The notes under the pieces are model-generated. The model was not told the DNA's origin. It made no database searches and worked only from the letters and a program-made list of their open reading frames with translations. A stretch of DNA of 64,000 nt. Source: Bartonella elizabethae F9251 = ATCC 49927 (GTDB lineage Bacteria > Pseudomonadota > Alphaproteobacteria > Rhizobiales > Rhizobiaceae). Positions 19,332 to 28,857 of the stretch are shown here, piece by piece. Within the stretch, counting starts at the first letter, position 1, and each line of letters begins with the position of its first letter. The stretch lies in the NCBI RefSeq assembly GCF_000518165.1, contig NZ_JADB01000001.1, positions 427,316 through 491,315 on the forward strand, in the 5' to 3' direction. Position numbers and translations under genes: made by a program.

Positions 19332-20078
19332 ATGAAGTGGAAAGAACAAGCTGTTATTCTTGGGGCTCGCCAATATGGTGAAACAAGTGTTATTCTTGAG
19401 GTTATGACGCGTGAACGCGGTCGTTATATGGGGGTGGTAAAAGGGGGGCGTTCGCGTCGTATGGCAGCTCTTCTTCAGTCTGGGAATTTTGTGGAGGCTG
19501 AATGGAGTGCGCGTTTAGAAGAACATTTGGGACTTTTTCGTCTAGAAGCACTTGATTTACATGCGGCGCGATTAATCTGTCTACCAGAAGCACTTTATGC
19601 TTTGCAATTGGTCGCTTTTCATCTGCGGCTTCTTCCTGAGCGTGATCCGCACCCCGCTTTATATGATATTTTACACCTTTTTATGCAGAATTTTGATGAA
19701 CCATTTGTAAATGCGGAATTGCTGGTACGTTTTGAAATGCGGCTTCTTGAAGAACTTGGTTTTGGTCTTGATTTATCTTGTTGTGCTGCGACAGGTCGTA
19801 AGCAAAAACTTTATTACGTATCGCCAAAATCTGGGCGGGCTGTCTGTGAAGAAGCAGGGGAACCTTGGAAAAAAAAGCTTCTCATTCTTCCACAGTTTCT
19901 TGTGCAAAGAACGACTCGTCCTACTGATTTTAGGGATATAATAAATGGTTTTAACTTAACGGGTTTTTTTCTTATGCGTCATGTCTGGGAGCCACGAGAT
20001 ATAAAACAGCCGTCGGTGCGAATGAATTTGATACAGTTGTTTGAGCGTCGATTTGGTATGCAAGCATTTGTTTGTTGA
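19332..20078 (+). CDS. recO: DNA repair protein RecO
   Basis: RecO helps load RecA on SSB-coated DNA in the RecF pathway. The 248 residues begin MKWKEQAVILGARQYGETSV, the OB-fold domain, with KGGRSRRMAALLQSGNFVE following. The central helical domain contains LEELGFGLDLSCCAATGRKQ, the usual RecO stretch near the zinc site, and the tail RMNLIQLFERRFG. It closes the acpS-lepB-rnc-era-recO cluster. Confidence 0.93.
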   Translation: MKWKEQAVILGARQYGETSVILEVMTRERGRYMGVVKGGRSRRMAALLQSGNFVEAEWSARLEEHLGLFRLEALDLHAARLICLPEALYALQLVAFHLRLLPERDPHPALYDILHLFMQNFDEPFVNAELLVRFEMRLLEELGFGLDLSCCAATGRKQKLYYVSPKSGRAVCEEAGEPWKKKLLILPQFLVQRTTRPTDFRDIINGFNLTGFFLMRHVWEPRDIKQPSVRMNLIQLFERRFGMQAFVC

Positions 20079-20106
20079 CCCAATCATAATTGAATAGAAT
20101 GGAAAA

Positions 20107-20967
20107 ATGGAAATTTTAAAGACAATTGCTGAAGTTCGCCAATATACTTCAGAAGAACGAAGTTTAGGCTTTTCGATTGGTTTAGTCCCAACAATGGGAG
20201 CTCTTCATGAGGGGCATCTGGCATTAGTACAGCGTGCAAAAGCAACATGTGATCGCGTATTGGTTTCTATTTTTGTCAATCCAAAGCAATTTGGACCTGA
20301 TGAAGATTTTGATCAATATCCAAGAGACTTAAGAAGCGATTGTGCTTTATTGGAAAAAGCTGGTGTTGAATGTGTTTTTGCGCCTTCTGTGGAAGAAATG
20401 TGGCCCTTGGGAAATGATACAATTGTGCAAGTGGAAAAATTATCACGTATTTTGATGGGAAAATTACGTCCAGGGCACTTTTGTGGTGTAACAAGTGTGG
20501 TTGCTAAGCTTTTTAATATTGTTCAGCCTGATAAAGCTTTTTTTGGAGAAAAGGATTTTCAACAAATTTTAATTATTCGGCGTATGGTTGAAGATTTAGC
20601 TTTTCCTGTTGAAATTATTGGCGTCCCTATTTTACGAGAAGCAGATGGTGTTGCCCACTCTTCGCGGAATAAACTTTTAACATTAGAAGATCGTAAAGCG
20701 GTCAAAATTATTCCTGAAAGTGGAAAAGTGGCTCAAAAACTTTACCATGAAGGTGAGCGGTCGGTTGATAAATTATGCAAAATTGTTCGCAATATTTTAC
20801 AAAAAGAAACGCGTGCAATCATTGAAGCGATAGATTTACGGGATATGGAAACTTTATGCGAGGTCAAAGGAACATTGAATAAACCAGCGGTTTTACTTCT
20901 TACTGTTCGCTTTGGTGAGGTACGGCTTATTGATCAATACATATTGCAAGAGAAGGGTGGAAAATGA
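20107..20967 (+). CDS. panC: Pantothenate synthetase
   Basis: PanC condenses pantoate and beta-alanine using ATP, the last step to pantothenate and hence CoA. The 286 residues show [19 protein letters not shown] (about 23-41, with the HxGH nucleotide motif), [26 protein letters not shown] and HSSRNKLL in place of the more common SSRN-x-YL. It overlaps panB by four bases, so the pair is translationally coupled and makes pantothenate together; panD is not here. Confidence 0.95.
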   Translation: MEILKTIAEVRQYTSEERSLGFSIGLVPTMGALHEGHLALVQRAKATCDRVLVSIFVNPKQFGPDEDFDQYPRDLRSDCALLEKAGVECVFAPSVEEMWPLGNDTIVQVEKLSRILMGKLRPGHFCGVTSVVAKLFNIVQPDKAFFGEKDFQQILIIRRMVEDLAFPVEIIGVPILREADGVAHSSRNKLLTLEDRKAVKIIPESGKVAQKLYHEGERSVDKLCKIVRNILQKETRAIIEAIDLRDMETLCEVKGTLNKPAVLLLTVRFGEVRLIDQYILQEKGGK

Positions 20968-21779
20968 GTATCCATAAAACTATAAAGCGTATAACATCTT
21001 CTCAAATACGCGAAAGAAAGGGACAACAGCCAATTGTTTCTTTAACAGCTTATCAAGCTTATACTGCGCGGATTGCTGACCCCTATTGCGATATCCTTTT
21101 GGTTGGTGATAGCGTTGGTATGGTTGTATATGGGTTTGAGACAACGCTTCCTGTTACTTTAGATATGATGATTTTACACGGGCAGGCTGTGGTGCGTGGA
21201 TCTCAAAAAGCTCTTGTCGTTATTGATATGCCTTTTGGCTCTTATGAAGAAAGTAAAGAGAAGGCTTTTTTAAATGCATCGCGTATTCTTGCACAAACGG
21301 GGTGTGGAGCTGTAAAGCTTGAAGGTGGAGTTTATATAGCGGAAACAATAGATTTTTTATCTAAACGTGGCATACCAGTGATGGGACATATTGGTCTTAC
21401 TCCCCAAGCGGTCAATCGTTTTGGTGGTTTTAAGACACAAGGACGGAAAGAGAGTGATTGGCAAAAAATTGAAGATGACGGAGCAGCGATTGAAAAGGCT
21501 GGTGCTTTTGCTATCGTTTTGGAAGGGATTGTCGAACCTTTAGCCGTAAAATTGACAGAAAAGCTTTCTATTCCAACAATCGGTATTGGCGCATCTAATC
21601 AATGTGATGGACAAGTCTTGGTGATGGAAGATATGTTGGGCTATGGTGCTCACGTACCCAAATTTGTACGTCGTTATGGAGACCTTGAACAAGCCATGAA
21701 AACCGCAATCAAAAACTATGCAGAGGATGTTACATCCCGTTCTTTTCCAGCGGATAGGGAAGTTTATAAACTGAAATAA
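20964..21779 (+). CDS. panB: 3-methyl-2-oxobutanoate hydroxymethyltransferase
   Basis: PanB adds a hydroxymethyl group from methylene-tetrahydrofolate to ketoisovalerate, making ketopantoate. The 271 residues carry [36 protein letters not shown] (metal-binding Asp in GDS), GAVKLEGG and GHIGLTPQ, all family motifs. It is coupled to panC through an ATGA overlap. The panE-type ketopantoate reductase needed between PanB and PanC is not in this window. Confidence 0.96.
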   Translation: MSIHKTIKRITSSQIRERKGQQPIVSLTAYQAYTARIADPYCDILLVGDSVGMVVYGFETTLPVTLDMMILHGQAVVRGSQKALVVIDMPFGSYEESKEKAFLNASRILAQTGCGAVKLEGGVYIAETIDFLSKRGIPVMGHIGLTPQAVNRFGGFKTQGRKESDWQKIEDDGAAIEKAGAFAIVLEGIVEPLAVKLTEKLSIPTIGIGASNQCDGQVLVMEDMLGYGAHVPKFVRRYGDLEQAMKTAIKNYAEDVTSRSFPADREVYKLK

Positions 21780-22372
21780 ATTTTAGTTTAAGTTAAAAAG
21801 TTCGACAAGAGAACATTTGTCTATTTTTATAATGAATGTACGTTATTTCATGTATTTTTGTATGCAATTTTAGCTATGATTTTTTTTCATGGTGTTTAAT
21901 AGGGGCAGTCTTTCCATCCAAAACAGAATGTCATTGGAATGCTAATTTACGTACTTTTTAAAAGAAATATTTAGACACTTCATTCTATTTTGCGACGGTA
22001 TTCGTGAATGCTATAATGGAAAAGTCCCTAGGGACTGTATAAACTTTATAAAGCACGACCATCTTTACGCTTCATAAAAAACACGTGGGTAGCATCACAC
22101 ACTTTGCCAACTTCCAATATTGTTGATGAACACTTGCCACTTAAGAGGGCTCATAAGCGGTATTTTTAGTCTTTTTTTACAGTTTTTATCCTTAGGGCTT
22201 TCTTTGCTTATGACGTGCAAGTAAGTGATTTTGATTGATTTAATATAAACAGATTTGAAATGAGTGAATCTTGCCATATTAGAGGGAACTCATTTAATGT
22301 GAAAAACGACAAATTATTATTATAAATCAGTGTGATGAATCTGTAATGAAAAAAAACAACAATGCGAAGAGC
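21780..22372. other. 593-bp intergenic region without a recognisable gene
   Basis: This AT-rich spacer lies between panB and the HD-hydrolase gene, which converge on it. It contains a perfect 14-base palindrome (listed separately). A 60-codon minus frame (22095-22277) and a 34-codon frame ending THVFFMKRKDGRAL (minus, just left of it) look faintly coding, so a decayed gene is possible, but nothing can be named. Confidence 0.5.
22023..22036. repeat. Perfect 14-base palindrome AGTCCCTAGGGACT
   Basis: The sequence equals its own reverse complement and stands out as a GC-richer island inside an AT-rich spacer. There is no loop for a terminator. It may be a protein-binding site or chance. Confidence 0.3.
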
Positions 22373-22990
22373 CTATAATCTTTGAGCATCTAGATCATTA
22401 AAGCGCGTTAAAAAAGCGTTTTCAATTTGTTGAGTAGAGGAGGGATGTAAATTTAGATCATCGGATGAAATATTATTGGGAGAGCCAAAATAGCGAAGGG
22501 CTTCTTCTGTATTAAATCCAGCAAATGTGATGGCTTCATGATATGCCGCAATACGATCGGCTTGTTTAATTTTTTTTAAAAGTTTTTGAGAAAGATCAAC
22601 GGGCAGAGAAAAGCGCATGTGGATTGCATCTTGGATGCGCTTTTCAATGCGTTCATATTGTTTTCCTATGACAGCTTTAAAGGGTGAAATGATATCGCCA
22701 ATGACATATTCTGGTGCATCATGAAGGAGCGCACAGAGACATTCATGCTTCAGCGACTGTGGAAAAAGTTTTCGAAATATTTGTTCAACCAAAAGTGAAT
22801 GTTGTGCAACAGAATAGGCATATTCTCCTCGTGTTTGACCATTCCAACGTGCTACACGCGCAAGTCCATGAGCAATATCTTCAATTTCAATATCAAAAGG
22901 AGAAGGATTAAGAAGATCAAGTCTGCGTCCAGAGAGCATTCGTTGCCAAGCGCGGGCTTCTCCACTTTTTAATAATTCAGCTTTAGCCAT
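22373..22990 (-). CDS. HD-domain hydrolase (YfbR-like)
   Basis: This is a metal-dependent phosphohydrolase of the HD superfamily, similar to YfbR-type 5'-nucleotidases. The 205 residues contain RVARWNGQTRGEYAYSVAQH (metal His at the end), then CALLHDAPEYVIGDIISPFK with the HD pair, and a later Asp in KKIKQADRIAAYHEAI. Substrate cannot be fixed from sequence; deoxynucleotide phosphates are the family precedent. Its start overlaps the end of the YgfZ-like gene by eight bases, so the two are probably one transcript. Confidence 0.85.
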   Translation of the reverse strand: MAKAELLKSGEARAWQRMLSGRRLDLLNPSPFDIEIEDIAHGLARVARWNGQTRGEYAYSVAQHSLLVEQIFRKLFPQSLKHECLCALLHDAPEYVIGDIISPFKAVIGKQYERIEKRIQDAIHMRFSLPVDLSQKLLKKIKQADRIAAYHEAITFAGFNTEEALRYFGSPNNISSDDLNLHPSSTQQIENAFLTRFNDLDAQRL

Positions 22991-23855
22991 GCGTATTTTC
23001 TATCGTACTTTCAGGAAAGGTAAAACTCATATTTTCAGCAATACTTATAGTGACAGGAATGTTTTTTACAGTAAAGGGAATGTTATGGTCCATAGCATCT
23101 TTGACGTGGTCAATACGCATCAAAGCGAGAGCTTCATTTGCAACGCATGTTCCCAAGTGGCCAAGCACTTTTGTTCCTGCTTCAATGTTCGATTGAGGGG
23201 GGAGATCACGCTGGCCTTTTACAATCAAGATACGGCGACGTGCTGCACGTCGATGGTGCATTCGTGAAACAATTTCTTGTCCAATATAACACCCTTTGTT
23301 GAAGGCTAATCCATTGATTTGATCGTAATTAATATCATGAGGAAAAACTTTGCCAACTTCATAGTCTTGATCACTTTCTGCAATTGCATAACGAATTCGC
23401 AATTGATTCCATGTGTCATAATTTTCTGAAGCCAAAAAAGGAACTTTGCTATAGATTCGTATTATTTTTTCTTGTTGTGGAAAGCGTTTATCAACAAAAT
23501 TTGAATCAAAACTTAAAGTATCTGATTCATTTTTCCAAGAAACTACAACAACCCCTTGTAATGGTTGTGTAATTTCTACTTTTTTACGCAGTTTATAGAG
23601 CAACAGACGCTTATAGAGTATATCAGCCAAAGACATCACAATATCGATAAAATAACCATTCTCTCTTTTACCGATAAGAAAATCAGCAAGAACCTTTCCT
23701 TGTGGGGATAAGAGAGCTCCAGGGAAAATTTCTTGGGGACTTATTTTTTTTACATCTGTTGTGATCAGGGATTGTAAAAAATCTGTTGCTTCTTCGCCTG
23801 TAATTTGAATAATCTTGCGGTTTTTTAAGCAAATGGCATTTTGTTTTTCAATCAT
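22983..23855 (-). CDS. ygfZ: YgfZ/GcvT-like folate-binding protein
   Basis: YgfZ-type proteins bind folate and assist iron-sulfur enzyme maturation or repair. The ATG at 23855 (AAGG seven bases upstream) gives 290 residues; the frame is open to 23915, but that would overlap the divergent pyrC start. The family signature KGCYIGQEIVSRMHHRRAARRR is visible near residues 195-216 with its key Cys, plus ITGEEATDFLQSLITTDV at the N-terminus. It is divergent from pyrC and overlaps the HD-hydrolase gene. Confidence 0.9.
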   Translation of the reverse strand: MIEKQNAICLKNRKIIQITGEEATDFLQSLITTDVKKISPQEIFPGALLSPQGKVLADFLIGKRENGYFIDIVMSLADILYKRLLLYKLRKKVEITQPLQGVVVVSWKNESDTLSFDSNFVDKRFPQQEKIIRIYSKVPFLASENYDTWNQLRIRYAIAESDQDYEVGKVFPHDINYDQINGLAFNKGCYIGQEIVSRMHHRRAARRRILIVKGQRDLPPQSNIEAGTKVLGHLGTCVANEALALMRIDHVKDAMDHNIPFTVKNIPVTISIAENMSFTFPESTIENTHG

Positions 23856-23919
23856 GGTTCTTGCCTTTCTGCTCAAAGTTACATAATCGATAAGTGAGCA
23901 ATATGTAAGGAGCATGGCT

Positions 23920-25248
23920 ATGTTTAAAACATTTGATACAATTTTTAAAGGTGCAACACTTGTGAATCATGATGGAAAAAGCAAGCGTGATATTGGTGTT
24001 ACAAATGGCCGTATTGCTGAAATTGGGGACCTTACATGTGCCTCAGCTGGTGAGGTGATTGATTGTACGGGGCTTCATATTTTGCCGGGAATTATTGATA
24101 GTCAAGTGCATTTTCGTGAGCCAGGTAATGAATATAAAGAAGATTTGGAAAGTGGTTCATATTCTGCTGTCTTAGGAGGGGTTACAGCAGTGTTTGAGAT
24201 GCCTAATACCAATCCATTGACAACGTCAGAAGAAACATTAAGCGATAAAGTTAAGCGCGGATTTCACCGTATGCATTGTGATTTTGCATTTTGGGTTGGA
24301 GGAACGCGTGAAAATGCTCATGAACTCTCTGAATTAGAAAGGCTTCCTGGTGCAGCTGGAATTAAAGTCTTTATGGGATCTTCTACTGGTGATCTTTTGG
24401 TTGATGATGATGAAAGTGTACGCCTTATTTTGCAAAATACACGCCGTCGAGCAGCTTTTCATTCTGAAGATGAGGAAAGGCTTAAAGAGCGTAAAATACT
24501 GCGTCTTGAAGGAGATGCATCTTCACATCCGATTTGGCGTGATGAGGTTGCGGCGTTAAAGTGTACACAGCGTTTAGTAAAAATTGCCCATGAAATGAGG
24601 GCACGCATTCATGTGTTACATCTTTCGACAGAAGAAGAAATTGATTTTCTCAAAAAACATAAAGATGTCGCAACAATTGAAGTGACGCACCATCATTTGA
24701 CTCTCACGGCTGATGATTATAAACGGTTTGGTACATTAATTCAGATGAATCCACCTATTCGTGAATCGCGCCACCGTGAAGCTCTTTGGTACGGTGTTCA
24801 ACAGGGGATTATTGATGTTTTAGGCTCAGATCATGCGCCTCATACCCTTGAGGACAAGCTTCAATCGTACCCCTCTTCCCCTTCAGGAATGACAGGAGTG
24901 CAAACAACGGCAGCCATTATGTTAACACATGTGAATGCGGGAAAAATGTCTCTTGAGCGTTTTGTTGATCTCACGTCACATGGCCCTAGTCGTATTTTTG
25001 GTATAAGCTGTAAAGGACGTCTTGCTGTTGGATATGATGCTGATTTGACCATTGTTGATCTTAAGCGAGAAGAAGTCATAACGAATAGCTTAATTGGTTC
25101 ACGTGCTGGTTGGACACCTTATGATGGTCAAAAGGTTAAAGGTTGGCCTGTCGGAACGGTTATCCGTGGTATGCGCGTTATGTGGGAAGGTGAAATTGTT
25201 ACACCTTCACAAGGAGAGCCTGTTAAATTTATAGAAACTTTAGTGTAA
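23920..25248 (+). CDS. pyrC: Dihydroorotase (class I type)
   Basis: Dihydroorotase closes carbamoyl-aspartate to dihydroorotate in pyrimidine synthesis. ATG 23920 is preferred over 23914 because AAGGAG ends at 23912, a seven-base spacing; this gives 442 residues. Amidohydrolase landmarks are present: LPGIIDSQVHFREPG (about 63-77), FEMPNTNP, FHSEDEE, HVLHLSTEEE, EVTHHHLTLT and GSDHAPHT. The first metal His of the usual HxH pair is Gln here (QVH). I recall the same Gln in related alphaproteobacteria, so this is probably lineage-typical. It is annotated pyrC with that caveat. Confidence 0.88.
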   Translation: MFKTFDTIFKGATLVNHDGKSKRDIGVTNGRIAEIGDLTCASAGEVIDCTGLHILPGIIDSQVHFREPGNEYKEDLESGSYSAVLGGVTAVFEMPNTNPLTTSEETLSDKVKRGFHRMHCDFAFWVGGTRENAHELSELERLPGAAGIKVFMGSSTGDLLVDDDESVRLILQNTRRRAAFHSEDEERLKERKILRLEGDASSHPIWRDEVAALKCTQRLVKIAHEMRARIHVLHLSTEEEIDFLKKHKDVATIEVTHHHLTLTADDYKRFGTLIQMNPPIRESRHREALWYGVQQGIIDVLGSDHAPHTLEDKLQSYPSSPSGMTGVQTTAAIMLTHVNAGKMSLERFVDLTSHGPSRIFGISCKGRLAVGYDADLTIVDLKREEVITNSLIGSRAGWTPYDGQKVKGWPVGTVIRGMRVMWEGEIVTPSQGEPVKFIETLV

Positions 25249-25652
25249 ACAGCATCAGTTTTATTGTGTTATGCCAAAAACATCATCTTTTAGAGCGGTG
25301 ATGTGATATAAGGCATATCAATTTCCTTAACACATAAATGTTTTTTAGTGCGTGATGAATGTTCTTAAGCTTTTTTGTAAAGTCTCAAAGTACATCACAT
25401 AAATGGGAAGCCAAGTGGAACTCAATAGAACTTGGGCTATTTACAAACTAGGTTGGTCAGAATGTTCGTCCTTTGAGGTGTGGAGAGAAGCCAAGAGTGA
25501 TACGGAAAAGCTGCTCATAAAAATACAAGCACACCGAAGCATTATTTTTCAAAAGTTTCTCTATTTTCGAGAAGACAATTTATTGCTCTATTCATTTGTG
25601 AGGAGGGCATCATTGATATCACTTAAATTGAAGAAGATGCTTTTTATACAGG
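25249..25652. other. 404-bp spacer between pyrC and the TIGR02301-like gene
   Basis: An 89-codon plus frame (25403-25672) runs into the 3' end of the convergent gene and has no recognised domain or clear ribosome site. I do not call it a gene. plsY, which I remember following pyrC in some Rhizobiales, is not here. Confidence 0.45.
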
Positions 25653-26039
25653 TTAGTTATTATACTGCATGAGAAGATTTTCGGATAAAACTCTTCCTTC
25701 TTGAATATATTTTTGATTAGCTTCAATGGCTGCTTGTGTACAATGATGATAATTTTCTGAGAAAGCACGATACGCTTCATTAAATGCTTCATAAAAGTAA
25801 GCACGTCTTTGTGGAATGGGGTGTTCTGCTTCAATGAGTGCGTTCATATAGTCATACCATTGGTTTGTTGGCCATTGGTTTGTTGGAGGCTCACAAAGAT
25901 TTTGGAGAAAATGCAGTGATCCTAAAATTTCTGCGAGGCGAAGTAATTTTTTCTCATAAGGTGGAGATTGTTGTGCAAAGGTTGGCATTGAAATGACAAG
26001 AAATATTAAAAGAGTGATTTTTCTCAATTTATGACGCAT
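25653..26039 (-). CDS. Small secreted protein, TIGR02301-like family
   Basis: This is a 128-residue exported protein. Residues 1-22 form a signal peptide (basic start, ITLLIFLVISMPTFAQ). The mature part, LLRLAEILGSLHFLQNLCEP followed by YDYMNALIEAEHPIPQRRAYF and FNEAYRAFSENYHHCTQAAI, matches what I remember of the TIGR02301 family of alphaproteobacterial proteins of unknown function. Two cysteines may form a disulfide. The sequence NQWPT is repeated twice because of a 15-base tandem duplication. Function is unknown. Confidence 0.75.
   Translation of the reverse strand: MRHKLRKITLLIFLVISMPTFAQQSPPYEKKLLRLAEILGSLHFLQNLCEPPTNQWPTNQWYDYMNALIEAEHPIPQRRAYFYEAFNEAYRAFSENYHHCTQAAIEANQKYIQEGRVLSENLLMQYNN
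25857..25886. repeat. 2 x 15-bp perfect tandem duplication inside a coding region
   Basis: CCATTGGTTTGTTGG occurs twice in a row. It adds five residues (NQWPT repeat) in frame to the TIGR02301-like protein near residues 51-60. Perfect identity suggests a recent duplication. Confidence 0.85.
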
Positions 26040-26040
26040 T

Positions 26041-26484
26041 ATTTTGATTTCTTTCTTTGAATAAAACTCTGTACAGATAAAATAATTGTGTCATGAGAAC
26101 GCTGTTAAAAAAGAGGGTTAATTGGTGACATTATTCTCAATGATTGATTATGAAATATAGGGCGTAAGAGAGAATAAGGAACCCATTGTAGAATATTGAA
26201 AATACTGATGAAGCTTTATGGGGTTAAAGTTTTAAGATTTGTTTCCTGTAATCTATTTTTCATATAAATATTCTATTGCCTATGGAATTTTTTCTAAACT
26301 TTTTTCCTTCAAGAAGGGAAAAGCTCTCTAAATCTATAGAAGGCTTTTGTCCAATGAAATAAAAGAGATTGTTTTTAGGATAAATGATAAAGACAGCCGT
26401 AAATACTATAGGGGAAGAAGAAGTGATGGTAAGGTGAAATTTTAGTCTAAACCGCATAATGTGATCATTTGAGAGAAGAGGCAT
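26041..26484 (-). pseudogene. Probable decayed Nudix hydrolase gene
   Basis: An open minus frame (26484-26260, 74 codons) and its continuation in the same frame past stops at about 26257 and 26206 resemble a worn Nudix domain. SSPIVFTAVFIIYPKNNLFY is followed by SFSLLEGKKFRKN where SLPGGKVE-x-GE is expected, and beyond the first stop RLQETNLKTLTP where REL-x-EETGL is expected. Catalytic residues of the Nudix box are lost. It lies directly upstream of the TIGR02301-like gene. This is identification by eye, so the family call is tentative. Confidence 0.4.
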
Positions 26485-26521
26485 TCAAAAGAACGGTGCG
26501 TAATATCGTTTACGGAGTATA

Positions 26522-28033
26522 ATGATGAAAGAGTTGCGATTTTATAATACGCTGACACGTAAAAAAGAAAATTTTACACCAATAGATCCGACAAAAGTAC
26601 GTCTTTATGTTTGTGGTCCAACAGTTTATGATTACGCGCATATAGGAAATGCACGCCCTGTCATTGTTTTTGATATTTTATTTCGCTTATTGCGTCATGT
26701 TTATGGCAATGATCATGTTCTCTATGCGCGTAATATTACTGATGTCGATGATAAAATTAATGCACGAGCCGCCCACGAATATCCAAACGTTTCACTAAAT
26801 GATGCTATTCGTCAATTAACAGAACGCACATATTCTCAGTTTCAACAAGATACAATAGCACTTGGTTGTCTATTGCCAACCAGCCAGCCGCGCGCGACCG
26901 AGCATTTAGAGGAGATGCGCGCTCTCATCGAAAGATTGCTTGAAAAGGGACATGCTTATAAAGCGGAAAATCATATATTGTTTTCTATAAAGAGCATCAA
27001 AAATCCTCCCCATTATGGGGCATTTTCAAATCGTTCTTTAGATGAAATGAGGGCGGGGGCGCGTATTGATGTTGCTGCTTATAAGCGGGAAGAGATGGAT
27101 TTTGTTTTATGGAAGCCTTCTGTGGAAGGAGAGCCAGGTTGGGAATCGCCAGGCGGAATTCCTGTTTTAGGTCGTCCAGGTTGGCATATTGAGTGTTCTG
27201 CCATGTCAATGGCAAAGTTATTAGCGCCCTACGGTGGTGGTTTAACTTGTGCTGATCCAAATGCGAATATTTTTGATATCCATGGTGGTGGTCTTGATTT
27301 AATTTTTCCTCACCATGAAAATGAGATTGCACAAAGTTGTTCAGCTTTTGGGACAGAGCGAATGGCTAATTTTTGGATGCATAACGGCTTTTTACAAGTT
27401 GAAGGCAAAAAGATGTCAAAAAGCTTTGGCAATTTCATAACTATTCGTTCTGTTTTAGAGAATAATTTTTTGGAGTTTAATGGTGTGTTGGCCGATGAAA
27501 TGAAGGAAAATTGGGCGGGTTTGTCGGCACGTTTTTCGATGCTCCAAACGCATTATCGTGAACCATTAAATTGGACAGCGCAGCGTTTAATGCAATCGAG
27601 CAGTGAACTATATCGTTGGTATGAATTGCTTCGCAGTAAAAAGAGTATGATGGAAAACAATGAAGCGATTGATGATACTTTGATAGATGCTCTTAGTGAT
27701 GATCTTAATACGCCAAAAGCATTCACTCTTTTGCGAAAATTTTATAAAGCAGGGGATGCTTGGGCTCTTGCCAATGGGATGAATTTGTTAGGATTATTAC
27801 GACAAGAATGGATTAAAGAAATAGATTGCCCATTATTTATGAAAAAAACATCTCTTGATTCAAAATTTATTGATCAACGCATTGCCGAAAGATTGTGGCT
27901 TATCCATAATAAAGAGTGGGAAGCTGCGGATACAATTCGTGATGAGCTTGCAGCCGAGGGGGTTCTCTTAAAAGATAGTAAGGATCCGCAGAGTGGTGAG
28001 CGCATAACCGTGTGGGAAATAAAACGATTCTAA
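26522..28033 (+). CDS. cysS: Cysteinyl-tRNA synthetase
   Basis: CysRS charges tRNA-Cys with cysteine. The 503 residues have the zinc Cys in [18 protein letters not shown] (about 29-46, which includes the HIGH-like HIGN), the second zinc site in WHIECSAM and [15 protein letters not shown], and the KMSKS loop in [13 protein letters not shown] 26522 and 26525 are both possible, with GGAG just upstream. It is the first gene of a plus-strand block and is separated from the DUF421 gene by about 40 bases. Confidence 0.96.
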   Translation: MMKELRFYNTLTRKKENFTPIDPTKVRLYVCGPTVYDYAHIGNARPVIVFDILFRLLRHVYGNDHVLYARNITDVDDKINARAAHEYPNVSLNDAIRQLTERTYSQFQQDTIALGCLLPTSQPRATEHLEEMRALIERLLEKGHAYKAENHILFSIKSIKNPPHYGAFSNRSLDEMRAGARIDVAAYKREEMDFVLWKPSVEGEPGWESPGGIPVLGRPGWHIECSAMSMAKLLAPYGGGLTCADPNANIFDIHGGGLDLIFPHHENEIAQSCSAFGTERMANFWMHNGFLQVEGKKMSKSFGNFITIRSVLENNFLEFNGVLADEMKENWAGLSARFSMLQTHYREPLNWTAQRLMQSSSELYRWYELLRSKKSMMENNEAIDDTLIDALSDDLNTPKAFTLLRKFYKAGDAWALANGMNLLGLLRQEWIKEIDCPLFMKKTSLDSKFIDQRIAERLWLIHNKEWEAADTIRDELAAEGVLLKDSKDPQSGERITVWEIKRF

Positions 28034-28076
28034 TTTCTCTATTCCAGCAGTTCTCATAAATTAAAAGGAGAATATG

Positions 28077-28748
28077 ATGGAATTTTTATATCACTATGGA
28101 TATATCGCGCTTAAGTTGGCTGTAGGTCTTGTTGCTTTTCTATTTATTCTAAGAACGACGGGTCGTGGAAGCCTTAGTCAGATGACACCCGTTGATCTGG
28201 TCAGCAATTTTGTGATGGGAAGTATCATTGGAGGCGTTATTTATAATCAGAATATTAGCTGCATTCAATTATTGCTTGTTCTACTGATTTGGCAAGCCTT
28301 GGTTGCCTCTTTTAATTTTTTTTCACGCTATTCAGTTTTTTTTCGTCGTCTCATTGCAGGGCGAAATGTTACATTGGTTTTAGATGGGGTCTTTCAAATG
28401 GATAAGATTAAGAGCTTAGGGATCAATGTTAATGATCTCATTACCATGTTACGTCTTAAAGGGTGTCACTTACATGAAGCTGCTTTTGTTCGTTTGGAAA
28501 CTAATGGTGATTGCACTGTTATTAAGAAGGAAGAGGGGAAGAAATCGACGATTGTCGTAGAAAATGGTGAAATTATTGATGATGGTCTTAAAGAGATTGG
28601 TAAGACAAAAAAGTGGCTTCAGGCGGAATTGAAAAAAAAGCATGTAAAAGTTGAAAATTTATTTGCAGCAGAGTGGTATGAGAATACAGATCAAAATAAT
28701 AAGCTGTATAATGGATTATTTCTTGTTCCTTTTTCAAAAACAGTCTAA
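28077..28748 (+). CDS. DUF421 (YetF-like) membrane protein
   Basis: This is a 223-residue inner-membrane protein of unknown function. Three hydrophobic segments (about 8-26, 42-60 and 63-82) precede a cytoplasmic domain. Family landmarks are FILRTTGRGSLSQMTPVDLV and the soluble part with VNDLITMLRLKGCHLHEAAF, plus VVENGEIIDDGLKEIG. ATG 28077 is preferred, six bases after AAAGGAG. It is a stand-alone gene between cysS and the Atm1-type exporter with no functional hint from its neighbours. Confidence 0.85.
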   Translation: MEFLYHYGYIALKLAVGLVAFLFILRTTGRGSLSQMTPVDLVSNFVMGSIIGGVIYNQNISCIQLLLVLLIWQALVASFNFFSRYSVFFRRLIAGRNVTLVLDGVFQMDKIKSLGINVNDLITMLRLKGCHLHEAAFVRLETNGDCTVIKKEEGKKSTIVVENGEIIDDGLKEIGKTKKWLQAELKKKHVKVENLFAAEWYENTDQNNKLYNGLFLVPFSKTV

Positions 28749-28857
28749 CTTCAAACAACGAGTAGGTATAGCTTATTGAAAAGCGTAAGAAACTTATAAA
28801 CAACCACAGGGGGATGCTTTGTCTTGTTCGTGTGGATGATAGAGAAGTAAGGGCTTT

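Noticed and set aside
22095..22277. 60-codon minus frame in the panB/HD-hydrolase spacer, and a nearby frame ending THVFFMKRKDGRAL
   Set aside because: Suggestive wording but too short and unrecognised; recorded only as part of the spacer.
25403..25672. 89-codon plus frame between pyrC and the TIGR02301-like gene
   Set aside because: No recognised domain, no ribosome site, and it overlaps the end of the convergent gene. It could still be real, but I cannot support it.
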